This document shows positions 41,382 to 48,230 of a stretch of DNA of 53,940 nucleotides, in pieces. The stretch lies in assembly GCF_001598295.1 (NCBI RefSeq), contig NZ_BCYR01000019.1, forward strand, positions 1-53,940, written 5' to 3'. Source of the stretch: Klebsiella ornithinolytica NBRC 105727 = ATCC 31898. GTDB taxonomy: Bacteria; Pseudomonadota; Gammaproteobacteria; Enterobacterales; Enterobacteriaceae. Under the pieces are notes generated by a model. That model was not told the DNA's origin, searched no databases, and was given only the letters and a program-made list of their open reading frames with translations. Position numbers and translations under genes: made by a program. Positions within the stretch are counted from its first letter, which is position 1; each line of letters starts with the position of its first letter.

Positions 41382-41792
41382 ACATCTCCTTTGCAGCGGT
41401 GGGCGAGGCGCGGACGAGAGCGATTCTCCGCGCCGCTTTATACGGGGTCGACAAGCCTGATCCTGCATCGTTTTCTGATGAGGATCATCAACAATAACGG
41501 TTTAGTGTAACGTTACAGCTGGTGCTGTCAATGCGCTTGCAAACGGCAAGTGATGTCAGCCACGCGACTGCGCCCCTGGCTGCGGGAAACCGCAGGCCCT
41601 TTATTTAACCCGGTCCGACACACCGTCGGGGATGTTTCCCGTCGGCATAGCCATCCATGCAGACAGTGAGGAGGTGCGAAAGGAGACAAACGAGAGCGGG
41701 TGGCGTCTCGTGGTCATCGTGAGGCTTCCTGACCTGCGATGGTAAACTAATTACCCGTTGATATTAAAAGATTTATTGCTGGCGACAATGCG
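41382..41792. other. Intergenic region between lacI-like and tetR-like genes
   Basis: Apart from the operator at 41506, this 411-bp gap shows only a small hairpin (ccgac/gtcgg near 41614) and a repeated ccgtcgg. I see no convincing small ORF, RNA gene or terminator. Confidence 0.4.
41506..41517. promoter_or_regulatory. LacI-family operator upstream of the repressor gene
   Basis: TGTAACGTTACA is identical to the operator at 35724-35735. It indicates autoregulation of the repressor gene at 40332-41381. Confidence 0.8.
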
Positions 41793-42386
41793 TTACGCTG
41801 TGCACGGCAGCGCGTTAAGCGCGACGTTAACTGCCGCTAACAATCGCGCTTCTGAGACACCGTCGCGCGCCTGAACGGAAAGACCATGCAAAAAGACGGC
41901 GAAATAGTCTCCCAGACTGTCGGCATCGGTTGTATCCGGTAGCTCGCCGTTATCCACCGCCTGTCTCAGTCGGTCGATGATCTGTTGCGTGCGTTGCAGG
42001 CGGTGCTCGGCCAGCCAGGTTTTGATCTCATCATTTTCCGCGCTGACACTCGCGGCAGAGGCGACGACCATACATCCTCGCGGTAATTCCGCCTGGCTGT
42101 ACAGGCGCACGGCGTCGACAAGCATCTTTTTGATCGCCTCCTGCACGTTGTTCTCAGCGGCGAAGGCCCGATCTGCAAACCCGCCTTCCTGGCTTTCATA
42201 ATGGGCGATGGCCTGTCGGAACAACTGTTCTTTTGAACCGAACGCTTTGTAAATGCGCGCGGAAGCGATGCCAAGTTCTGCCACTAAATCCGACATTGAC
42301 GTACCTTCATATCCCTGTCGCCAGAAGAGATTGCGCGCCTTCAAAAGCGCATATTCGCGATCAAATTCGCGCGGTCTGCCTGCCAT
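41793..42386 (-). CDS. TetR/AcrR-family transcriptional regulator
   Basis: This 197-residue repressor has the TetR DNA-binding domain at residues 9-55 (YALLKARNLFWRQGYEGTSMSDLVAELGIASARIYKAFGSKEQLF). The C-terminal ligand domain includes LPRGCMVVASAASVS, typical of the YcdC/AcrR-like branch with a TetR_C domain. Start ATG 42386 (MAGRPREFD) is standard for this branch; the upstream extension is not used. It diverges from the isomerase gene, and a strong palindrome lies in the 141-bp spacer. The inducer is unknown. Confidence 0.9.
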   Translation of the reverse strand: MAGRPREFDREYALLKARNLFWRQGYEGTSMSDLVAELGIASARIYKAFGSKEQLFRQAIAHYESQEGGFADRAFAAENNVQEAIKKMLVDAVRLYSQAELPRGCMVVASAASVSAENDEIKTWLAEHRLQRTQQIIDRLRQAVDNGELPDTTDADSLGDYFAVFLHGLSVQARDGVSEARLLAAVNVALNALPCTA

Positions 42387-42490
42387 TGTGCTGCTCCATT
42401 TTGCCTGCCGTTCAGTCACACAGGATCGCTTAAACCTGCGCTATTACCAAAGAATTTATAAATTTTTCTTGTGGTTCTCCGATTTTATTC

Positions 42491-42518
42491 CTATTGTTTG
42501 TCAATCGACAAACAATAG
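42491..42518. promoter_or_regulatory. TetR-type operator, perfect 12-bp arms
   Basis: CTATTGTTTGTC and GACAAACAATAG are separated by aatc. The right arm runs into the ribosome-binding site (aggag) of the isomerase gene at 42528, so a bound dimer would block that operon. It is also placed to control the divergent tetR-like gene. Confidence 0.85.
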
Positions 42519-42527
42519 GAGTTTACG

Positions 42528-43583
42528 ATGAAAACCATCAAAGGCCCAAGCCTGCATCTCGCCCAATTCAGTGATGGGATAGCCCCGTTCAACAGCTTGC
42601 CTGCGATTGCCCGATGGGCTTCGGAAACCGGCTTCAAAGCATTGCAAATTCCGGCATGGGATCGGCGTCTGTTTGATGTAGCCACCGCGGCGGAGAGCCA
42701 GACCTACTGCGATGACCTCACCGGAATGCTGGCGGAACATGGCCTGGTCGTCAGTGAACTGACCAGCCATATTTTCGGCCAGCTGATGGCGGTACATCCG
42801 GCTTACGACGCCATGTGCGACAGTTTTGCGCCGTCGGCACTGCATGGTGATCCGCAGGCGCGCGGTGAATGGGCGCGGCAGCAGCTGCTGTTGGCCGTCA
42901 AAGCCTCAGCACGGCTTGGTCTCAGCGAGCTGGGCACGTTCTCCGGCTCGCTGGCCTGGCCCTATCTGTTTCCGTTCCCGCAGCGTCCGGCAGGGTTAAT
43001 CGAAGCGGCTTTCGACGAGTTGGCCAGACGTTGGCTGCCGGTACTCAATGCCTGCGATGAGCAGGGTATTAACCTGTGTTATGAAATCCACCCGTGCGAA
43101 GATCTGCATGATGGGGTGACGTTCGAAATGTTTCATCAGCGGGTAGGGGAACACCCTCGCTGTCAGGTACTTTTCGATCCCAGCCACATGGTGCTTCAGC
43201 AGCTTAACTATCTGGAGTTTATTGATATTTATAAAGATGTTATTGGCATGTTTCACGCCAAGGATGCCGAGTTTAATCCCACCGGTCGCCAGGGCATCTA
43301 TGGTGGCTATCAATCGTGGATTGACCGTGCAGGCCGTTTTCGCTCGTTGGGGGATGGTCAGGTTGATTTTAATGGCATCTTCTCGAAGCTGGCACAATAT
43401 GACTATTCCGGCTGGGCTACCCTGGAGTGGGAATGTTGCCTGAAACACCCGCAGGACGGCGCCCGGGAAGGTGCTGCTTTCATCCGCGACCACATCATTA
43501 ACGTCACTGATAAAGTGTTCGACGATTTCGCCGGCGCACAGGTTAATCCTCATCAGATCAATACATTACTCGGCATTCGCTAA
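42528..43583 (+). CDS. Sugar phosphate isomerase/epimerase (TIM-barrel, IolE/IolH-like)
   Basis: This 351-residue protein has the xylose-isomerase-like TIM-barrel fold. Probable metal ligands are Glu in INLCYEIHPCEDL, Asp-His in VLFDPSHMV, His-Asp in GMFHAKDAEF, and Glu in ATLEWECCL, the usual positions of the family. It starts the operon controlled by the TetR-type operator, and two alpha/beta hydrolases follow. It likely acts on a sugar or cyclitol derivative released by these hydrolases; this is inference. Confidence 0.85.
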   Translation: MKTIKGPSLHLAQFSDGIAPFNSLPAIARWASETGFKALQIPAWDRRLFDVATAAESQTYCDDLTGMLAEHGLVVSELTSHIFGQLMAVHPAYDAMCDSFAPSALHGDPQARGEWARQQLLLAVKASARLGLSELGTFSGSLAWPYLFPFPQRPAGLIEAAFDELARRWLPVLNACDEQGINLCYEIHPCEDLHDGVTFEMFHQRVGEHPRCQVLFDPSHMVLQQLNYLEFIDIYKDVIGMFHAKDAEFNPTGRQGIYGGYQSWIDRAGRFRSLGDGQVDFNGIFSKLAQYDYSGWATLEWECCLKHPQDGAREGAAFIRDHIINVTDKVFDDFAGAQVNPHQINTLLGIR

Positions 43584-43608
43584 GCCGTAATATCACAGGG
43601 AGTCCCCC

Positions 43609-44505
43609 ATGAAACAGCCATATGACGAGATCCTGGAACAGGATCCCGGGACGCAACACGTCTATACGAAGGTAAACGGACAACGCATCCACTGCGTTGT
43701 CGCAGGGAAAGGGCAGCCAGTCCTGCTGATCCCCGGATGGCCGCAGACCTGGTATACCTGGCGCCATGTTATGCGTGCGCTGGCCGCGGCTGGTTTTCAG
43801 GCGATAGCCGTAGACCCGCCCGGCATCGGCGATTCGGACAAACCGCGCGACGGTTACGACACCGGAAGTATCGCCGTGATGTTGCATACGATGATGACGC
43901 AACTGGGACATTCGCGTTACTGTCTGGTGGGGCACGATGTCGGCATGTGGATTGGCTACGCTATGGCGAGCGATTTTCCGCAGGCCGTCGAGCGCCTGGT
44001 GCTGACAGAAGCGGTGATCCCTGGTCTTGCTCCGCCACCGCCGATTTTTGTCGCGCCGGAGGAGAACATTTTTCTGTGGCACTTCATGTTCAATCAGTTG
44101 ACTGATTTACCTGAAACCTTGACTTACGGGCGTGAATCACAGTATCTCAACTATATTTTCAACCGCTGGTCCCATCGCCGCGATCGGGTCGCCGCAGAGG
44201 TTTACATTGACTCTTATTCGACTCCGGGTGGATTGCGAGCGGGCTTTGAGTACTATCGGGCGATCCCGGAAACCATTCGACAGAATCAATTACGCGCGCA
44301 AACGCCATTAACCATGCCGGTACTAACAATCGGTGCGGAGCACGCGACGGGCGATGCGCCGCTGGCCACCTTACGAGGCAACGCGCATGATTTGCGCGGC
44401 GAGACGGTGGCCGACTGCGGACATTTTATTACCGAAGAGTGCCATGAGGTTTTTATCGCGCTGATTGTGCCATTTCTGTCAGAGGGGACCTGTTATGCCG
44501 CTTGA
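43609..44505 (+). CDS. Alpha/beta hydrolase, epoxide hydrolase/dehalogenase-like
   Basis: This 298-residue alpha/beta hydrolase carries an Asp nucleophile instead of Ser (Asp110 in LVGHDVGMW). The oxyanion-side PGWPQTWYTWRHV, the DPPGIGDSDKP segment, and the late His in ADCGHFITEE are also present. Asp nucleophile plus GWPxTWYxWR is the pattern of epoxide hydrolases and haloacetate dehalogenases. ATG 43609 has caggg upstream. The gene is 25 bp behind the isomerase and overlaps the next gene by 11 bases, so it is in the same operon. Confidence 0.82.
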   Translation: MKQPYDEILEQDPGTQHVYTKVNGQRIHCVVAGKGQPVLLIPGWPQTWYTWRHVMRALAAAGFQAIAVDPPGIGDSDKPRDGYDTGSIAVMLHTMMTQLGHSRYCLVGHDVGMWIGYAMASDFPQAVERLVLTEAVIPGLAPPPPIFVAPEENIFLWHFMFNQLTDLPETLTYGRESQYLNYIFNRWSHRRDRVAAEVYIDSYSTPGGLRAGFEYYRAIPETIRQNQLRAQTPLTMPVLTIGAEHATGDAPLATLRGNAHDLRGETVADCGHFITEECHEVFIALIVPFLSEGTCYAA

Positions 44506-45397
44506 TAAGCGTATTGCCGAGTTTTTGGCCTCTTTGGCGGGAACACCGGCGCCCGTGTCGCTGACCGATATGAGAATGGCGATAGAAACGGGTTTGCGCC
44601 AGCTGCAGGGCAAAGGGGAAATGAGCGGAGGTATTAAGGATTATGTCGTTGTCGCTGATGACGGCCATCGCATTACGCTTCGCGCCTATAAGCCCGTAGC
44701 GGCAAATGACGGGAGCGCCCGGCCAGCAATGCTGTTTGCCCACGGCGGCGGTTGGTGTCTGGGGTCTCTGGCGCTGTACGATCAACCTTGCCAGGCATTG
44801 GCTAACGCGACGGGCCGGATAATTCTGTCGGTTGATTACCGGCTGGCGCCAGAATATCCGTTTCCTCGCCCCCTGGAAGATGTCTATCAGGCACTATGCT
44901 GGGTTTACGAGCAGGCGCATCGTCTGGGTATAGATGCCAGTCGGTTAGCGGTGGGCGGCGATAGCGCTGGAGGAAATATGGCTGCGGCTACGGCATTGTT
45001 GGCTCGGGACCGCGGGGGGCCTCATATCGAGCATCAGCTGTTGTTGTATCCAGCGTTAAGTCGCGATATGGCGACGGAGAGCTACCGGGAGTTTGCCGAA
45101 GGCTACTTTTTAACGCGAGATGCGATGGCGTTTTGCTGGGACAACTATCTTGGCCTGCGTCGTCATCCCTACGCCGAACCGCTGCATGCCGCTTCACTCA
45201 GTGGCTTACCTCCGGCCACCATTTTGAGCTGCGAATATGATCCGTTACGCGATGAGGCTGAGGATTATGGGCAACGGCTTCAGAAAGCTGGCGTTAAGGT
45301 GCGCAGCGAGCAATTGCAGGGGATGGTCCATGCCTGTATCCATATGTCAGGTCTGACCCCGGCGACAGGCCAGCTATTCGAGCTCGCCCGCGGTTAA
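44495..45397 (+). CDS. Alpha/beta hydrolase-3 (HSL-family esterase)
   Basis: This 300-residue hormone-sensitive-lipase-family esterase has the oxyanion motif HGGGW at residues 83-87, the nucleophile Ser157 in GGDSAGGN, the acid in SCEYDPLRDEAED, and the His in MVHACIHM. VDYRLAPEYPFPRPLEDV is a family hallmark. Start ATG 44495 lies inside the end of the previous gene and has agagggg upstream. Such enzymes cleave short-chain or aromatic esters. It is the last recognisable gene of the TetR-controlled operon. Confidence 0.88.
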   Translation: MPLDKRIAEFLASLAGTPAPVSLTDMRMAIETGLRQLQGKGEMSGGIKDYVVVADDGHRITLRAYKPVAANDGSARPAMLFAHGGGWCLGSLALYDQPCQALANATGRIILSVDYRLAPEYPFPRPLEDVYQALCWVYEQAHRLGIDASRLAVGGDSAGGNMAAATALLARDRGGPHIEHQLLLYPALSRDMATESYREFAEGYFLTRDAMAFCWDNYLGLRRHPYAEPLHAASLSGLPPATILSCEYDPLRDEAEDYGQRLQKAGVKVRSEQLQGMVHACIHMSGLTPATGQLFELARG

Positions 45398-45515
45398 CGG
45401 AAGGCGTGCAGCCAAAAAAGCACATTGCAACGGCGCGGCCGGTGGTTTACAGCCGCTGATAATCATCCGCTCAGGCATTTTTGCCCTCCCGATTTTCAGC
45501 TCGCATTAGCTGTAA

Positions 45516-45707
45516 TCAGTGCCGGTTCAACCCCACAATGCCTGCAAATGGACCGGCATTTTCCGCCCCGACATGCATCGCAATTTTACTTAACATGTTG
45601 AGCCGCACTGACGGTTTAACCTCAGCGACTGGCTGCGCCTGCATACGGGAAAATAGCGTTGGAAATGTCTCTATGATGGCGGAGGCATCTGGTGCCGATG
45701 TAAGCAT
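45516..45707 (-). CDS. Possible small protein, unrecognised
   Basis: A 63-residue ORF starts MLTSAPDASAIIETFP and ends AENAGPFAGIVGLNRH. A purine-rich gagggggcaggg precedes its ATG, and codon use looks bacterial rather than random. I recognise no domain, signal peptide or membrane helix. It stands alone on the minus strand between the esterase operon and the secreted-protein gene. It may be a real orphan gene or a remnant. Confidence 0.35.
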   Translation of the reverse strand: MLTSAPDASAIIETFPTLFSRMQAQPVAEVKPSVRLNMLSKIAMHVGAENAGPFAGIVGLNRH

Positions 45708-45808
45708 CCCTGCCCCCTCTGATAAATAGCAGTGTCTGTGATGCATCATTGAACGTTACTGAAAGCGTGGATAGAATTAAGAAAACTCTTATAAATGGAA
45801 TGGCGTTT

Positions 45809-46195
45809 ATGGTTAAGAAAATCTCATGGCTGGGCTTGTCGGTACTTCTTCTGTCACAGGTTGCTATTGCAGAAAATTCAAGTAACTGGATTTCGGTTGC
45901 ATCTAATGACACCACTGAGTATTCAGCTAAAAAGGGTACTTTCAAAAACATCAAAGGCGAGTCATCTATCCTTATGATGTTCGATAACAAAAGCGATAAG
46001 ACAATCAAATACTACAAAGTCAGCATCAAAAATGCGGATTGTGACAATGGCTTCGGAAAGCTGAGTTTCTTCGGTATGGATGGGAGATTAGATTTTCAGG
46101 GCGATTACGTAGCCGATGGTAACAGCGTTGGTGCTGGCATGGGGGATTTTATCTGTGGCGTGAGAATTGCGGCCGCAAACGCACAAAATAGCTAA
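45809..46195 (+). CDS. Small secreted protein of unknown function
   Basis: This 128-residue protein has a clear signal peptide (MVKKISWLGLSVLLLSQVAIA, cleavage before ENSSN) and a mature part of about 107 residues with two Cys (DCDNGFG and FICGVRI). The base composition is AT-richer than the catabolic region, suggesting separate acquisition. The ATG at 45809 gives the best signal peptide; an ATG three codons upstream (45800) is also possible. It lies just outside the left end of the P4-type element. No family recognised. Confidence 0.6.
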   Translation: MVKKISWLGLSVLLLSQVAIAENSSNWISVASNDTTEYSAKKGTFKNIKGESSILMMFDNKSDKTIKYYKVSIKNADCDNGFGKLSFFGMDGRLDFQGDYVADGNSVGAGMGDFICGVRIAAANAQNS

Positions 46196-46526
46196 TATAT
46201 CAGGGGCGTTGGTTATCATCGCCTCTCTGTTAACTCCTCCTCTGCTGATTCATTTAGGTATACCTCAGGAAGCACTGTAAGGGGCATCGGAGCTGAATGC
46301 GTAACTTTTAAGCGTTTATTGGGCAATTTTGAGACATTGGAAGTCATCAGCTTCGAGTTGAGCTTGCACCTGTTCGAGCGGTACAACGACAGGCCGTTAC
46401 AGTTAACATCCCAATTGCCATATCAACCATAACGGCAGCTATGAGGGATGATTTACCGATTCTTATAGATGAATTAAAGGCAGACCTTTAAGTTTAACAT
46501 ATTGATTTATAAGGATCTTTAAGTGA
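46196..46526. other. Non-coding flank before the satellite left end
   Basis: This 331-bp stretch between the secreted-protein stop and the att copy contains a possible transposase tail (listed separately) and no complete gene. Confidence 0.5.
46343..46432 (+). pseudogene. Possible transposase C-terminal remnant
   Basis: One frame reads SFELSLHLFERYNDRPLQL followed by a few residues and TAA at 46430-46432. The FxxYNDRP pattern resembles the tail of integrase-core (DDE) transposases. There is no upstream continuation of the frame, no inverted repeats and no start. It is a weak suggestion of insertion-sequence scar. Confidence 0.25.
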
Positions 46527-46543
46527 TGGTGCCGATAATAGGA
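46527..46543 (-). other. attL: Left attachment site, copy of the tRNA-Thr (thrW) 3' end
   Basis: On the minus strand TCCTATTATCGGCACCA equals the last 17 bases of the E. coli thrW gene including CCA; beyond one mismatch the match extends two more bases. The rest of a tRNA is absent here. It is therefore the duplicated core left by integration, with the complete tRNA expected at the other end next to int. Confidence 0.8.
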
Positions 46544-46659
46544 ATCAATAAATTGAATCAAGGTGTTGATATATAAGTAAAATTTAAGTTCGATAAATAA
46601 AACTATACACATCCCTATACACATCGTCGATGGCGTTCTTTTTTTGAGCTCAATTCTCA

Positions 46660-46956
46660 GTAAGAAAAAGTTTTTTTGCATTTAACTGTTCACACTGTTC
46701 ACCTCCTTATTTTTCTTTTTAATATCATAGTGATAGATGGTGATTAGTTGGTGAAGAGTGAACAGTCAACTCTTCACCTTAGCGCATCTCCGGTCTGTTT
46801 CCAGCGACCATCACGGCATACGATGGTGATGAGGGGGAAGTAAAAAGTTTTTTTGGTGAAAACTGTTCACACTGTTCACTGCATGTTTTTGTTATTTATT
46901 TTCAAGGTATTAGCGCGTGAATACTCGGTGAACAGTGAACACTTTACTGTTCACTT
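46660..46956. repeat. crr: crr-type replication region: two ~120-bp repeats with 60-bp spacer
   Basis: Unit A (about 46660-46778) and unit B (about 46840-46956) share the order gtttttttt, ctgttcacactgttcac, an AT-rich centre, then gtgaacagt...ctgttcac. Both are about 118 bp and lie about 61 bp apart, the known geometry of P4 crr (two 120-bp direct repeats, 60-bp gap). The TGTTCACC/GGTGAACA units are type I iterons bound by alpha. Confidence 0.85.
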
Positions 46957-47257
46957 CCACAAATTATAGATACAAGCGTTTTGTCTGCTGTGAGCGTGAA
47001 GTGGATTTACTAACTTTATCATGTATAAGAACTGTAAAGTTACTCAGGGCCTCTATACTCAAATGAGAGCATATTGATAATTCCAAAATATTCCGATAAC
47101 CTACTATTATAAACCGGTTATTATTGATAAGGAACTGCCAAGTGTTTTTTTTGGCAACTCACTTACGAATCCTACATCAAGCTGTTTACTACTTAAGTCG
47201 CAGTGTGCACAATTTATTTTCTTCGCTATGCCCTTTTTTTATAAAGAGGTTTTTTTT
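46957..47257. other. AT-rich region upstream of the cargo genes
   Basis: This stretch of about 300 bp has no ORF. An inverted repeat tgccaa/ttggca encloses gtgtttttttt (47137-47155) and could be a transcript end. A 14-bp near-palindrome ataaaccggttatt is at about 47110. The cargo promoter must be here, but I cannot point to clear -35/-10 boxes. Confidence 0.4.
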
Positions 47258-47515
47258 ATGAATTTTTTGCACTACAACCTTAATTTAACTAGCGGTAATG
47301 TTGTTGAAGTTACATTAGATAAACAAGCAAATGTACGTCTGATGGATGATATTAATTTTACAAAGTATAAAAAAGGCATGCAACATCAGTACTATGGTGG
47401 ATATACAACTAAGTCTCCCGCAAGGTTAACTGCTCCACGTTCTGGACACTGGAATTTGGTTATTGATTTGGGAGGGTATCCTGGCACAGTTAATGCATCA
47501 GTTAGGGTTCTATAG
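47258..47515 (+). CDS. DUF1883-domain protein (satellite cargo)
   Basis: This 85-residue protein is almost entirely a DUF1883 domain: MNFLHYNLNLTSGNVVEVTL, then ANVRLMDDINFTKYKKG, YYGGYTTKSPARL, and SGHWNLVIDLGGYPGTVNASVRVL. In other bacteria DUF1883 occurs alone or fused to TIR domains; no activity is established. It has no signal peptide or membrane segment, so it is cytoplasmic. Start ATG 47258 has agagg upstream. The stop is eight bases before the next gene, whose SD overlaps it, so the two are co-translated. Base composition is much AT-richer than the P4 core, which indicates separate origin. Confidence 0.8.
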   Translation: MNFLHYNLNLTSGNVVEVTLDKQANVRLMDDINFTKYKKGMQHQYYGGYTTKSPARLTAPRSGHWNLVIDLGGYPGTVNASVRVL

Positions 47516-47523
47516 GAATAATT

Positions 47524-47895
47524 ATGACGCAGACACCAGAGAAAGAAGATGGGTTTACTGTCGCCATACTCCGTGCAAAAATTGATACGCTCACTATATA
47601 TGAGATATCTGAAGAAGAATTGCTGACTATAGAGCGTGGTTCACCAGATTCTATTTATCTTACGATTGCAATCGCTTTACTCTCTTTCGCATTAGCAATT
47701 TTTTGCTCATTGCTTGTTACAGAAATAAAATCAACGGTAGTTATGATCGTCTATGTGCTAATAGTTATTGTTGGATTTGTCATTGGGGTTATATTGTTGA
47801 TTTTATGGAAAAGAACGGAAAGTTCTGTTTCAGCATGCGTGAATGTTATACGTAAAAGATTACCTCCTCCAGGAGGAGAGCAGAAAAAATCATAA
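47524..47895 (+). CDS. Two-transmembrane-helix protein (satellite cargo)
   Basis: This 123-residue protein has a charged N-terminal part (about residues 1-43), TM1 at about 44-66 (YLTIAIALLSFALAIFCSLLV), TM2 at about 71-95 (TVVMIVYVLIVIVGFVIGVI), and a basic tail (KRTES...NVIRKRLPPPGGEQKKS). There is no signal peptide beyond TM1. I recognise no named family. The aggaataatt SD overlaps the stop of the DUF1883 gene, so both are one unit. The size and topology resemble small membrane effectors of bacterial defence systems; that is a comparison of shape only. Confidence 0.75.
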   Translation: MTQTPEKEDGFTVAILRAKIDTLTIYEISEEELLTIERGSPDSIYLTIAIALLSFALAIFCSLLVTEIKSTVVMIVYVLIVIVGFVIGVILLILWKRTESSVSACVNVIRKRLPPPGGEQKKS

Positions 47896-48063
47896 GATAC
47901 TAATAATGGATGTTATTTCAATACCCGATATAAGTACTAAAATATTGGGACTCTAATGTTGACCTGCTCACGAATGCTGATAATTGACTTACCCGACTGA
48001 TTAACATATCGAGTTATTGGTAATGTCGAATTTTGGCACTGGGCGGTCTGATAACGTTTAAGG
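47896..48063. other. Short AT-rich gap between cargo and third crr unit
   Basis: No ORF, hairpin or repeat of note was seen in these 168 bases. Confidence 0.4.
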
Positions 48064-48183
48064 GTAAAAAAGTTTTTTTCTGGAAAAACTGTTCACACTG
48101 TTCATTCGGTGTTTTTATTGTTTATTTTCATTGTGTTATCTGGTGAATACTCGGTGAGCAGTGAACGCTTTACTGTTCACTCG
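48064..48183. repeat. Third crr-type repeat unit (C), adjacent to alpha
   Basis: This 120-bp unit closely resembles unit B at 46840-46956: gtaaaaaagttttttt, aaaactgttcacactgttca, gtgttttta, tttattttca, ggtgaatactcggtga, cagtgaac and ctttactgttcact are shared in order. P4 itself has two units. Units B and C are direct repeats enclosing the cargo genes. Confidence 0.85.
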
Positions 48184-48197
48184 GGTCGGTGTGCAGG

Positions 48198-48223
48198 TAA
48201 AAAAAGACCGGCAATGCCGGTCC
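48198..48223 (-). terminator. Terminator of the leftward alpha operon
   Basis: On the minus strand the stem gaccggca/tgccggtc is followed by ttttttta. It begins eight bases after the alpha stop codon. Confidence 0.92.
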
Positions 48224-48230
48224 GGGTTGG

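Noticed and set aside
46527..46600. Complete tRNA-Thr gene at the att copy
   Set aside because: Only the last 17-20 bases match; the anticodon arm and acceptor 5' strand are absent.
46463..46681. 72-residue ORF on the minus strand
   Set aside because: It runs through the att copy and into crr unit A, has no plausible SD and an AT-driven composition. The frame is open by base composition.
46660..48183. Repeated tgttcac units suggesting a CRISPR array
   Set aside because: The units are short, in both orientations and irregularly spaced, with no constant repeat-spacer length. They fit alpha-binding iterons of P4.
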